A DNA stretch of 29,811 nt from Bacteroides sp. OF04-15BH (lineage in GTDB: Bacteria > Bacteroidota > Bacteroidia > Bacteroidales > Bacteroidaceae), in assembly GCF_003477995.1 (NCBI RefSeq), contig NZ_QUEM01000037.1:1-29811 (forward strand), written 5' to 3'. The notes under the pieces are model-generated. The model did no database searches and was not told the origin of the DNA. It was given only the letters and a program-made list of their open reading frames with translations. Positions 10,197-18,682 of the stretch are shown one piece after another. The translations under genes were made by a program, and so were the position numbers. Numbering within the stretch: the first letter of the stretch is position 1; every line of letters starts with the position of its first letter.

Positions 10197-11048
10197 ATGC
10201 AATTTACAACATTAAACAATGGAGTCCTCATGCCGATGCAGGGGTTCGGAGTTTTCCAGATTTCTGATCCTCAGCTTTGCCGCAAGGTCACCATGCATGC
10301 CATACAGGCCGGATACAGACTGATAGACACAGCATCGGTATACGGCAATGAAAAAGCAGTCGGCCAAGCTATCTGTGCAAGCGGTGTTCCCCGCAATGAA
10401 TTGTTTATTACCACCAAAGCCTGGATTTCCGAGATGGGATATTCCCAAACTCTGAAGGCTTTTGAAGCTTCCCTTGAACGTTTGGAATTGGATTATCTAG
10501 ATCTCTATCTGATTCACATGCCCTTCGGGGACTATCATGGAGCCTGGAGAGCTTTGGAGGAACTTTACCTACACGGCCGTATACGCGCCATCGGAGTCTG
10601 CAATTTTGAGCCGGACCGGCTGATTGACCTGTGTCAGAGCGCCCGCATCATTCCGGCAGTCAATCAAGTGGAAATACATCCTTATCTTCAACAAACAGAG
10701 GCTTTGCAGATCATGCAGTCACTCGGCATTCAGGCTGAAGCCTGGGGACCACTGGCTGAAGGCAGAAACAATCTGTTTTCTGATCCGGTAATAACCGGCA
10801 TCGGACAAAAATATAATAAATCTGCCGCGCAAGTCGTGTTGCGCTGGCACCTGCAAAGGGGAATCATTGCCATACCGAAATCCGTACATCCGGAACGGAT
10901 TATCGAAAATTTCAATATCGAAGATTTCGAACTGACTCCCGAAGATATGGATACCCTTTCAGTCATGAATGCCACTCAAGAACGAATTCTTGACCTCCAT
11001 GCTCCCCGAGAGGTGGAACGTCTCTACAGCATCAAATGCGAAAACTGA
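10197..11048 (+). CDS. Aldo/keto reductase, AKR5 (DkgA-like) type, cytoplasmic
   Basis: The 283-residue protein has no signal peptide and the compact size of AKR5-type reductases such as 2,5-diketo-D-gluconate reductase. The tetrad is Asp44 and Tyr49 (RLIDTASVYGNE), Lys74 (ITTKAWI) and His107 (LIHMPF). The NADPH-binding C-terminal motif is present (IAIPKSVHPERIIEN). Likely substrates are small aldehydes, keto sugars or methylglyoxal; the sequence does not decide. It follows the Tat-exported reductase by 7 bases and precedes tatA by 61 bases. The pair gives one predicted periplasmic and one cytoplasmic reductase under the same control. Confidence 0.92.
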   Translation: MQFTTLNNGVLMPMQGFGVFQISDPQLCRKVTMHAIQAGYRLIDTASVYGNEKAVGQAICASGVPRNELFITTKAWISEMGYSQTLKAFEASLERLELDYLDLYLIHMPFGDYHGAWRALEELYLHGRIRAIGVCNFEPDRLIDLCQSARIIPAVNQVEIHPYLQQTEALQIMQSLGIQAEAWGPLAEGRNNLFSDPVITGIGQKYNKSAAQVVLRWHLQRGIIAIPKSVHPERIIENFNIEDFELTPEDMDTLSVMNATQERILDLHAPREVERLYSIKCEN

Positions 11049-11109
11049 CCGCATCAGCACTCTATTAACAAAAAGATATTTTACGGATTAAATTTAAAAT
11101 GTAAACCAC

Positions 11110-11286
11110 ATGTTTGGAATCGGAACACAAGAAATTCTTTTTATCGTTCTCATCGTCCTGCTATTCTTCGGTGGTAAAAAAATACCGGAACTGATGAAAG
11201 GACTGGGAAAAGGAGTACGTTCCTTCAGAGAAGGAATGAATCAAATAGAAAATGATCCTGAAACAACAGATAAAAAAGAACAGTAA
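11110..11286 (+). CDS. tatA: Sec-independent translocase subunit TatA
   Basis: This small gene encodes 58 residues starting [20 protein letters not shown], a single N-terminal membrane helix with the polar Glu8 typical of TatA. The [17 protein letters not shown] hinge and amphipathic helix follow, then a charged tail. TatA forms the pore-like assembly that lets folded proteins cross the inner membrane. Its stop codon overlaps the tatC start by one base (TAATG), so the two are translationally coupled. No tatB is seen, so this is a minimal TatA-TatC system in which TatA probably does both jobs, as known for several phyla. Confidence 0.93.
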   Translation: MFGIGTQEILFIVLIVLLFFGGKKIPELMKGLGKGVRSFREGMNQIENDPETTDKKEQ

Positions 11287-12077
11287 TGACACAAGATAAA
11301 CAATCCTTTTGGGATCATCTGGACATCTTACGTGCGGCGATTATCAGAATCGCCGCCGTAACGGTTCTGTTCACCGCTCTCCTGACTTTCGCGGGTAAAG
11401 AGGCGCTGTTCCACATCATTCTGGCTCCACAAAAGGAAGATTTTATAACTTACCGGCTGTTGAACATAATCAGCAAACAATTCACCGGTTCGGAACTGCC
11501 CGCATTTTCCATCCATCTCATCAATACCGGATTGACCGGTCAGATTCTACTTCACATGAAAACGGCATTGTTTGCCGGCATTTTATGTGCCTCGCCTTAT
11601 ATTCTGTATCAAATTTTCCGTTTTATCTCTCCGGCTTTGTATCACAATGAAAAGAAATATGCTCTTCGAATGATTGGTTGCGGATATATGATGTTTATCG
11701 GAGGTATCTTGCTCAGCTATTATCTGATATTCCCGCTGACTTTTCGTTTCTTAGGAACTTATCAGGTCAGTGCAACCGTACAAAACATGATCACTTTGCA
11801 ATCCTATATTTCTACATTACTGATATTGTCCTTGACAATGGGCATTGTCTTCGAAATGCCGGTGCTGTCCTGGTTGTTTGCCCGGCTAGGATTTCTTTCT
11901 GCTGATTTTATGCGCCATTATCGAAAACATGCGGTCGTTGTCATCCTGATTGTTGCAGCCATTATTACACCCACCTCGGATATTTTCACTTTATCTTTAG
12001 TTGCATACCCCATTTGGTTATTGTACGAAGTTAGCATTCTTCTGGTTCAGGCCACTTCTCACAAATCTGTATCATAA
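11286..12077 (+). CDS. tatC: Sec-independent translocase subunit TatC
   Basis: The 263-residue protein has six predicted membrane helices and the expected TatC landmarks: an N-terminal SFWDHLDILR segment, ISPALYHNEKK in the first cytoplasmic loop (with the Glu matching E. coli Glu103), and VFEMPVLSW (matching the Glu170 region). TatC is the receptor for twin-arginine signals. In the N-terminal motif the usual HLxELR reads HLDILR, so the Glu that helps bind the Arg pair in E. coli (Glu15) is Ile here, with Asp one position earlier. The gene overlaps tatA by one base and closes the operon that starts with a Tat-signal reductase. Confidence 0.95.
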   Translation: MTQDKQSFWDHLDILRAAIIRIAAVTVLFTALLTFAGKEALFHIILAPQKEDFITYRLLNIISKQFTGSELPAFSIHLINTGLTGQILLHMKTALFAGILCASPYILYQIFRFISPALYHNEKKYALRMIGCGYMMFIGGILLSYYLIFPLTFRFLGTYQVSATVQNMITLQSYISTLLILSLTMGIVFEMPVLSWLFARLGFLSADFMRHYRKHAVVVILIVAAIITPTSDIFTLSLVAYPIWLLYEVSILLVQATSHKSVS

Positions 12078-12121
12078 CTAATTTTAATACTAAACAACTT
12101 TTTACTTAAGAAACCCTAAGC

Positions 12122-12142
12122 AAAGATTCAAAATCTTTATTT
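12122..12142 (+). terminator. Possible weak terminator after tatC
   Basis: AAAGATT at 12122-12128 pairs with AATCTTT at 12132-12138 across a 3-base loop, followed by ATTTT. The stem is short and A/T-only, so this is a weak candidate, but it sits 45 bases after the tatC stop and before the next promoter. Confidence 0.3.
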
Positions 12143-12155
12143 TCCATAACAAACC

Positions 12156-12186
12156 TTTGTGTTCATTTATAAAGCTATTAAATTTG
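12156..12186 (+). promoter_or_regulatory. Bacteroides sigma-ABfr type promoter of the GH35-GH95 operon
   Basis: TTTG at 12156-12159 is separated by 19 bases from TAAATTTG at 12179-12186, an exact match to the Bacteroides TTTG/TAnnTTTG consensus. Transcription would start near 12193, giving a leader of about 60 bases before the beta-galactosidase ATG. This suggests housekeeping-sigma transcription rather than an ECF-only promoter. Confidence 0.7.
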
Positions 12187-12253
12187 TTTGCAATAAATCT
12201 AATATACCCTTAAAAACGAACATCACATTAATCTAATAAATATCTAAAACATC

Positions 12254-14602
12254 ATGAACAAAATCAGCAAAACCTTATTGCTTTTCCTGATTTGCAGTCT
12301 GGCGTTATTTCAACCTTTGTCAGCCACGACCTTTGAATTGGGAAATCGTACTTTTCTTCTGAATGGCAAGCCCTTTGTTATCCGGGCGGCAGAAATCCAT
12401 TATCCGCGAATCCCCAAAGAATATTGGGAGCACCGCATCCAGATGTGCAAGGCTATGGGTATGAACACCATCTGTCTGTATGTGTTTTGGAATATTCACG
12501 AGCAGAAAATGGATGAATTTGATTTCAAGGGACAAAATGATATCCGCGAATTCTGTGAACTGGCTCAAAAGAACGGCATGTATATCATCGTGCGCCCCGG
12601 ACCGTATGTCTGCGCCGAATGGGATATGGGCGGACTGCCCTGGTGGCTGCTCAAGAAGAAAGATATCAAAATCAGAAGCAAGGAAGACGCTTTCTTTATG
12701 GAGCGCACCCGCATTTTCATGAATCGTGTGGGTAAGGAACTCTCACCGATGCTCCTGAGCAATGGCGGTAATATTCTGATGGTGCAGGTGGAAAACGAAT
12801 ATCCGCTTTATGGCAACGACAAGGAATATCTCCGTCAGATAAAGGATATTGTCGTGGAAGCCGGATTCAAGGATGTGCAGCTGTTCTCCTGTGCCTGGAG
12901 CTCCAACTTCAAGGAAACCATGCTCGACGGCGTACTGAGCACCATCAATTTCGGTGCGGGTTCCAATATTGACGAGCAGTTCAAGATGCTGGCAGAAGAT
13001 CATCCGACCATTCCGCTGATGTGTAGCGAGTACTGGTCCGGATGGTTCGACCACTGGGGACGCCCGCATGCAACCCGCAGCGCCGACGTGATGTGCGGAA
13101 GTATGAAAGACATGCTCGAGAGAGGAATTTCCTACAGTCTGTATATGGCTCATGGAGGAACCACCTTCGGACAATGGGGCGGTGCCAATACTCCTCCCTA
13201 CTCTACCATGGCCACTTCGTATGACTATGACGCTCCGATCAGTGAAGCCGGCTGGGCCACAGAAAAGTTCCATGCCGTACGCAAGCTTCAGGCTCAGTAT
13301 CTGAACGAAGGAGAAAGCATTCCTGAAAATATTCCGCAGCCTTATCCGGTGATCGAAATTCCGGAAATGACTCTGAACGAGGTTGCCCCTCTCTTCCAGC
13401 AACTGCCAAAACCGAAGAGCAGCAAGAAAATCCAGTCTATGGAATTCTTCGACCAGGGTTGGGGACGCATCCTGTATCGCACCACTCTTCCGGCCGGAGA
13501 GAAAGGACGCCAGCTACTCATTGATGAGGTACACGACTGGGCATTGATTTATCTTGATGGAAAGGAAATCGGCAAGCTGGACCGCCGCAGAGGCGAAAAG
13601 ACCGTCAAACTGCCGGCCACATCCCAAGAGCAAACCCTGGATATTCTGGTAGAAGCAACCGGACGCGTCAATTTCGGCGAAGGCATTATCGACCGCAAGG
13701 GTATCACCGAGGCCGTTTGGTTGTGTGACGAGGAGCAGAAGACCGAACTGGAAAACTGGCAGGTGTATAACTTCCCGGTAGACTATAAGTTCCAGAAGAA
13801 GCATGACTTTGTCAAAGCGGACAAATGCAACGGTCCGGCCTGGTATCGCACCACCTTCACAGTGGACAAGCCGGGAGATACTTTCCTGGATATGTCTACC
13901 TGGGGAAAAGGTATGGTATGGGTGAACGGTAAGAATCTGGGACGCTTCTGGAAAATCGGTCCGCAGCAGACCTTATACATGCCGGGATGCTGGCTGAAAA
14001 AGGGAAAGAACGAAATCATTGTCTTCGATCTGGAAACTCCGGCCTCACCGACCATCAAGGGACTGACCCGTCCGATTCTGGATGACCTGCGTCCGGAAGA
14101 GTCACTCTACCACCGTAAGAAAGGAGAAACCGTAGTTCTCGATGCAGCGGATGTTATCAAAGAAGGTACTTTTGAAAAAGGCAACAACTGGCAGACCATC
14201 AAGTTCGATCAGGCCAAAGAAACCCGTTATTTCTGCATCGAAGCCCTGAGCAGCTTCCGCAATGACGATATGGCTTCTATTGCCGAACTGTATATTCTGG
14301 ATGAAAACGGCAAGGAAATTCCACGTACGGAATGGAGCACTACTTATGCCGACAGCGAGGAAGTGCTTTCGGAAAACTCAGACGGCGACAAAGTCTTCGA
14401 CTTGCAGGAGTCAACCTTCTGGCACACCGCCTGGAGCCAGAACAAAACAGGATTCCCGCATCAGCTGATTCTGGATCTGGGCAAGACCTACACCGTGAGC
14501 GGATTCCGCTATCTGCCTCGTCCGCAGAAGGATGCTCCGGCCATCATCAAAGACTACCGGATTTACCTGAGAACACAACCTTTTCAAATGAATAAAAAAT
14601 AA
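12254..14602 (+). CDS. Secreted GH35 beta-galactosidase with C-terminal discoidin-like domain
   Basis: The 782-residue protein has a signal peptide ending near PLSA (residue 24). The GH35 TIM barrel follows, with FLLNGKPFVIRAAEIHYPRIP at the start of the barrel. Catalytic candidates are Glu182 in VQVENEYP (acid/base) and Glu259 in CSEYWSGWFDHWG (nucleophile). Beta-sandwich domains with a galactose-binding-like fold occupy about 390-620 (including KGMVWVNGKNLGRFW). The last 140 residues resemble an F5/8 type C module (TFWHTAWSQNKTGFPHQLIL). It should release terminal beta-galactose from host or plant glycans. It lies behind a consensus promoter and only 5 bases before the fucosidase gene. Confidence 0.93.
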   Translation: MNKISKTLLLFLICSLALFQPLSATTFELGNRTFLLNGKPFVIRAAEIHYPRIPKEYWEHRIQMCKAMGMNTICLYVFWNIHEQKMDEFDFKGQNDIREFCELAQKNGMYIIVRPGPYVCAEWDMGGLPWWLLKKKDIKIRSKEDAFFMERTRIFMNRVGKELSPMLLSNGGNILMVQVENEYPLYGNDKEYLRQIKDIVVEAGFKDVQLFSCAWSSNFKETMLDGVLSTINFGAGSNIDEQFKMLAEDHPTIPLMCSEYWSGWFDHWGRPHATRSADVMCGSMKDMLERGISYSLYMAHGGTTFGQWGGANTPPYSTMATSYDYDAPISEAGWATEKFHAVRKLQAQYLNEGESIPENIPQPYPVIEIPEMTLNEVAPLFQQLPKPKSSKKIQSMEFFDQGWGRILYRTTLPAGEKGRQLLIDEVHDWALIYLDGKEIGKLDRRRGEKTVKLPATSQEQTLDILVEATGRVNFGEGIIDRKGITEAVWLCDEEQKTELENWQVYNFPVDYKFQKKHDFVKADKCNGPAWYRTTFTVDKPGDTFLDMSTWGKGMVWVNGKNLGRFWKIGPQQTLYMPGCWLKKGKNEIIVFDLETPASPTIKGLTRPILDDLRPEESLYHRKKGETVVLDAADVIKEGTFEKGNNWQTIKFDQAKETRYFCIEALSSFRNDDMASIAELYILDENGKEIPRTEWSTTYADSEEVLSENSDGDKVFDLQESTFWHTAWSQNKTGFPHQLILDLGKTYTVSGFRYLPRPQKDAPAIIKDYRIYLRTQPFQMNKK

Positions 14603-14607
14603 GCATC

Positions 14608-17070
14608 ATGAGAAACAAGAAATTTTTCCTCTGGTCGCTGGCTATCCTGATGCATGCATCGGGATATGCCCAGCAGACGCCCATGAACGTCTTTTTCGAT
14701 ACTCCCATCGCTTCCGACAAACAGCCGGCCTGGGGAAACAATCCCGGAGTAGCCACCGGCAGCGGACACGGCAATCTGGATCCGGAATGGGAACAAAAGA
14801 CTCTGCCCATCGGCAACGGAAGCATCGGAGCGAACATCTTCGGCTCTGTAGCTACCGAGCACATCACTTTCAATGAAAAGAGCCTCTGGCGCGGTGGCCC
14901 GAACACCGCCAAAGGTGCTGATTATTACTGGAACGTAAACAAGAACTCGGCACACGTGCTGAAGGAAATCCGTCAGGCTTTTCTGGATAAGGACCAGGCA
15001 AAGGTAACCCGGCTCACTCAGGACAACTTCAACAGTGAGGTGCCTTATGAAGCGGATGCCGAAGAGCCTTTCCGTTTCGGCAGTTTCACATCGGCAGGAA
15101 CCTTCGACATCGAAACCGGCATCGAGGAACAAAATATCGGAGGATATTCCCGTTCGCTGTCTCTGGATTCGGCCCTGGTCAATGTATGCTTCGCTCAAAA
15201 CGGCGTGCAGTACAAACGGCAGTATTTCACCTCTTTCCCCGATCAGGTGATGGTCATCCGTTATTCCGCTTCCGAAAAGGGGAAACAGAATCTGGTATTC
15301 AAATATACCCCGAACCCGCTTTCCAAAGGGGAATACAAGAGAAGCAAGTCCGGCAGTTTCTGCTATTCGGCCCATCTGAACAACAACGACATGCATTATG
15401 TGGTCCGCGCACAGGCCATTGCCCAAGGCGGAAAAACCTGGACGGACAAGGAAGGACGCATTCATGTAGAACAGGCAGATGAAGTCATCTTCCTGATCTC
15501 GGCCGATACGGACTACAAGATGAATTTCAATCCGGATTTCAAGAATCCGAAAACATACGTGGGCGTAAAACCACTGGAAACCACCCGCAACTGGATGGAC
15601 AAGGCATCGGAAAAGAGTTTCGATGACTTGCTGCAACGCCACTATCAGGACTATGCCGGACTGTTCCAGCGCACGGTGTTCGAAGTCAATCCTTCTTTCA
15701 ACACCGAGGTACGCAAACTGTCCACACCGGAACGGATTGCCCGCTACCGTACCGGAGCTCCTGACTATGAACTGGAGAGCCTGTACTATCAGTTCGGCAG
15801 ATATCTGCTCATCTCCAGCTCCCGTCCGGGCGACCTGCCGGCCAATCTGCAAGGCATCTGGCACAACAACATCGACGGCCCCTGGCGCATAGATTACCAC
15901 AACAACATCAACGTGCAGATGAACTACTGGCCAGCCTGCCCGACCAATCTGGCAGAATGCGAATGGCCGCTGATTGACTTTATCCGCACTCAGGTTAAAC
16001 CGGGAGAGCGTACCGCCCAAGCTTATTTCGGGGCTCGCGGCTGGACCACCTCTATCTCGTCCAACATCTTCGGCTTCACCACCCCGTTGCGCGACAAGGA
16101 TATGTCGTGGAACTTCTCTCCGGTAGCCGGTCCGTGGCTGGCCACTCATGTGTGGGACTACTACGACTATACACGCGACCTGGACTTCCTGAAGAATATC
16201 GGTTATGACCTGATCAAGGGAGGTGCCGAATTTGCCACGGATTATCTGTGGAAGAAGCCGGACGGTACTTATACCGCTGCCCCATCCACCTCGCCGGAAC
16301 ACGGACCGATCGACGAAGGAGCGACCTTCTCGCATGCGGTCATCCGGGAGATTCTGACAGATGCCATCGAAGCCAGCAAGGTGCTTCAGACGGATGAAGA
16401 GGAACGGAAAGAATGGGAAACGGTTCTGGAAAAACTCAAACCGTACCAGATCGGAAGATACGGACAGCTGATGGAATGGTCGCAGGACATTGACGACCCA
16501 CGCGACGAACACCGCCATGTAAACCATCTGTTCGGATTGCATCCAGGACATACCATCTCGCCCGTCACCACACCGGAACTGGCACGTGCCTCACGCGTCG
16601 TATTGGAACATCGTGGCGACGGTGCTACCGGTTGGAGTATGGGCTGGAAACTGAACCAGTGGGCCCGCCTGCACGACGGAAACCGTTCCTACAAACTCTA
16701 TGGTAATCTGCTGAAAAACGGTACGAATGCCAACCTGTGGGACAGTCACCCGCCTTTCCAGATTGACGGTAACTTTGGCGGAACAGCCGGCGTTACGGAA
16801 ATGCTGCTGCAAAGCCACATGGGCTTTATCCATCTGCTTCCTGCCCTGCCGGACGTATGGCACGAAGGCAAGCTCACCGGAGTCTGTGCCCGCGGTAATT
16901 TCGTGGTCGACCTGTATTGGAAAGACAACAACCTGACCCGAGCCGTGATCCACTCCCGTTCGGGCGGCCCCTGCTCCGTACATTACAAAGGGCAACGGCT
17001 TACTTTCGATACCCAACGTGACCAGAAATACACGTTAAGCTATCAGAACGGAAAATTAGCCGTAGAATAG
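14608..17070 (+). CDS. Secreted GH95 alpha-L-fucosidase
   Basis: The 820-residue protein has a signal peptide ending near GYAQ (residue 21). It shows the GH95 order: an N-terminal beta region with EQKTLPIGNGSIGANIFG, then an (alpha/alpha)6 catalytic domain. Likely functional residues lie in HNNINVQMNYWPA (Asn433/Asn435), TSPEHGPIDEGATF (Glu564) and FQIDGNFGGTAG (Asp720), the blocks that carry the Asn, Glu and Asp of characterised 1,2-alpha-L-fucosidases. Family members remove alpha-1,2-fucose by inversion; some prefer alpha-L-galactose. It starts 5 bases after the beta-galactosidase stop, so the two are co-transcribed and would work in turn on fucosylated galactose termini. Confidence 0.94.
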   Translation: MRNKKFFLWSLAILMHASGYAQQTPMNVFFDTPIASDKQPAWGNNPGVATGSGHGNLDPEWEQKTLPIGNGSIGANIFGSVATEHITFNEKSLWRGGPNTAKGADYYWNVNKNSAHVLKEIRQAFLDKDQAKVTRLTQDNFNSEVPYEADAEEPFRFGSFTSAGTFDIETGIEEQNIGGYSRSLSLDSALVNVCFAQNGVQYKRQYFTSFPDQVMVIRYSASEKGKQNLVFKYTPNPLSKGEYKRSKSGSFCYSAHLNNNDMHYVVRAQAIAQGGKTWTDKEGRIHVEQADEVIFLISADTDYKMNFNPDFKNPKTYVGVKPLETTRNWMDKASEKSFDDLLQRHYQDYAGLFQRTVFEVNPSFNTEVRKLSTPERIARYRTGAPDYELESLYYQFGRYLLISSSRPGDLPANLQGIWHNNIDGPWRIDYHNNINVQMNYWPACPTNLAECEWPLIDFIRTQVKPGERTAQAYFGARGWTTSISSNIFGFTTPLRDKDMSWNFSPVAGPWLATHVWDYYDYTRDLDFLKNIGYDLIKGGAEFATDYLWKKPDGTYTAAPSTSPEHGPIDEGATFSHAVIREILTDAIEASKVLQTDEEERKEWETVLEKLKPYQIGRYGQLMEWSQDIDDPRDEHRHVNHLFGLHPGHTISPVTTPELARASRVVLEHRGDGATGWSMGWKLNQWARLHDGNRSYKLYGNLLKNGTNANLWDSHPPFQIDGNFGGTAGVTEMLLQSHMGFIHLLPALPDVWHEGKLTGVCARGNFVVDLYWKDNNLTRAVIHSRSGGPCSVHYKGQRLTFDTQRDQKYTLSYQNGKLAVE

Positions 17071-17096
17071 GCTTCAAAAAATCATCCTGATAAAAT

Positions 17097-17144
17097 AAAA
17101 AAATCCTTTCGATGTTTTTTTCAATTCATCGAAAGGATTTTTTT
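17097..17144. terminator. Bidirectional hairpin terminator between GH95 and YghZ-type genes
   Basis: A perfect 18-bp inverted repeat pairs 17097-17114 with 17127-17144 around a 12-base loop, with A-tracts on the left and T-tracts on the right. It sits between two convergent genes and can stop transcription from both sides. Confidence 0.93.
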
Positions 17145-17157
17145 CTATGCTTTCAAC

Positions 17158-18192
17158 CTATTTTTCTCCCCGAATGATGGCATCAATACTTTGCAGTTCT
17201 TCTTCATCAAAAGTGGTCTGCTGCAAGGCTTTCAGGTTATCGGCCAACTGTTCCACCGAACTGGCACCCACAATCACCGAAGTGACTTTCTCGTCGCGAA
17301 GCAACCAGGCCAGTGCCATCTCGGCCAGTGTCTGTCCGCGGCGGGCCGCCAGATCATTCAGCTGCGACACTTTGGTGAGCAATTCTTCCGTGAGCGTTTC
17401 CTTTTTCAGGAAACCGCCACGTGCCACACGCGAATCCTTGGGAATACCCGCCAGATAACGGTCGGTCAGCACTCCCTGTGCCAAAGGCGAGAAAGCGATG
17501 AAACCGGTACCGTGATCCACCGCATCCTGAATGATGGACTCTTCTTCGGGAGCACGGTTCAGCAGATTATAACGTCCTTGATACAGCAGACAGGGCACCT
17601 TTTCGGCTTTCAGATAGCGGTAAGCCTCCAGCGCCTTCTCCCGCGGATATTTGGAAATGCCCACATACAGCGCTTTGCCCTGATGTACGATATCGGCCAG
17701 TGCCTGCATGGTTTCCTCCAGCGGTGTTTCCGGGTCATAACGATGGGAATAGAACACATCCACATAGTCCAGCTGCATCCGCTTCAGACTCTGGTTCAGA
17801 CTGGCAAAGAGGTGTTTGCGCGATCCCCACGTGCCGTAAGGTCCTGGCCACATGTCGTGTCCGGCCTTGGTGGAGATAAACAGCTCATCACGATAAGGAC
17901 GCAAGGAACTTTGCATCACCTGTCCGAAGGTCTCTTCGGCCGAACCGAACGAAGGACCGTAATTATTGGCCAGATCAATATGGGTGATTCCCTGATCAAA
18001 GGCAAAATGCAACTTGCGGCGACTGTTGGACAGCGTGTCCACATCGCCGAAATTATGCCACAGGCCCAAGGAGATCTCGGGCAACAGCACTCCGCTCCGT
18101 CCGCAACGGCGGTAATTCATGCCACTCTCATAACGGCTTTCCGAGGCCGCATAAACCGGTTCTGTCATCATATTCTTTTTCAATATTATCAT
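17158..18192 (-). CDS. Aldo/keto reductase, YghZ/AKR14-like
   Basis: The 344-residue protein has the tetrad Asp73 and Tyr78 (HIDLANNYGP), Lys109 (ISTKAGH) and His150 (FYSHRYDP). The insert AGHDMWPGPYGTWGSRKH after the Lys is characteristic of YghZ-type enzymes, which reduce L-glyceraldehyde 3-phosphate and methylglyoxal in E. coli. No signal peptide is present. The true start may be an ATG pair at 18171/18168, since the first ATG lies directly against its A/G-rich upstream sequence. It is the last gene of the minus-strand run, 4 bases after the YbaK gene stop. Unlike the Tat reductase at 9062, it is cytoplasmic. Confidence 0.92.
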   Translation of the reverse strand: MIILKKNMMTEPVYAASESRYESGMNYRRCGRSGVLLPEISLGLWHNFGDVDTLSNSRRKLHFAFDQGITHIDLANNYGPSFGSAEETFGQVMQSSLRPYRDELFISTKAGHDMWPGPYGTWGSRKHLFASLNQSLKRMQLDYVDVFYSHRYDPETPLEETMQALADIVHQGKALYVGISKYPREKALEAYRYLKAEKVPCLLYQGRYNLLNRAPEEESIIQDAVDHGTGFIAFSPLAQGVLTDRYLAGIPKDSRVARGGFLKKETLTEELLTKVSQLNDLAARRGQTLAEMALAWLLRDEKVTSVIVGASSVEQLADNLKALQQTTFDEEELQSIDAIIRGEK

Positions 18193-18196
18193 CCTT

Positions 18197-18682
18197 TTAA
18201 TCGGTCAGTTCCGCATACTCGGCACGTGCCTCACGCAACAGGTCGGCCGGATTGAGTTTGATCTGCAAACCGCGCTGGCCTGCGCTGATATAGATATAAG
18301 GATACTGCTCGGCCGTGTGATGTATGTAAGTAGGAAAATGTTTCTTCATTCCGATGGGCGAACAGCCGCCACGGATATATCCCGTTACGGGCAACAGTTC
18401 TTTCATCGGGAGCAGTTCGCATTTTTTGTTTCCGCTCACCTTGGCGGCACGCTTCAGGTCGATTTCATGATCGCCGGGCAGCACGCACACAAAATAGCCG
18501 CTTTTCTCCCCGTGGAGCACAATGGTCTTGAACACCTGTTCCACATTCTCGCCCAGACTGGCCGCCACATGCACGGCACTCAGGTCCGACTCGTCCACCT
18601 CGTAAGGAATCAGTTCATAACTCACTTTGGCCTTGTCCAGCAGACGGGCCACATTGGTCTTGTTAATCTTTTCTTTTGCCAT
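18197..18682 (-). CDS. ybaK: YbaK/EbsC-type Cys-tRNA(Pro)/aminoacyl-tRNA deacylase
   Basis: The 161-residue single-domain protein matches the YbaK fold: VFKTIVLHG with the conserved Lys52, a central FVCVLPGDHEIDLK strand-loop, and TGYIRGGCSPIGMKKHFPTYI. These proteins hydrolyse Cys wrongly charged on tRNA-Pro, guarding translation fidelity. Its start overlaps the uvrA coding end by 20 bases, which points to coupling within one transcript. No fused synthetase domain is present. Confidence 0.93.
   Translation of the reverse strand: MAKEKINKTNVARLLDKAKVSYELIPYEVDESDLSAVHVAASLGENVEQVFKTIVLHGEKSGYFVCVLPGDHEIDLKRAAKVSGNKKCELLPMKELLPVTGYIRGGCSPIGMKKHFPTYIHHTAEQYPYIYISAGQRGLQIKLNPADLLREARAEYAELTD

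Noticed and set aside
14584..16551. A 655-codon open frame antisense to the GH95 gene
   Set aside because: It lies entirely opposite a clear GH95 fucosidase with full motifs, has no start context or recognisable domain, and such long antisense frames arise from the codon bias of the sense gene.
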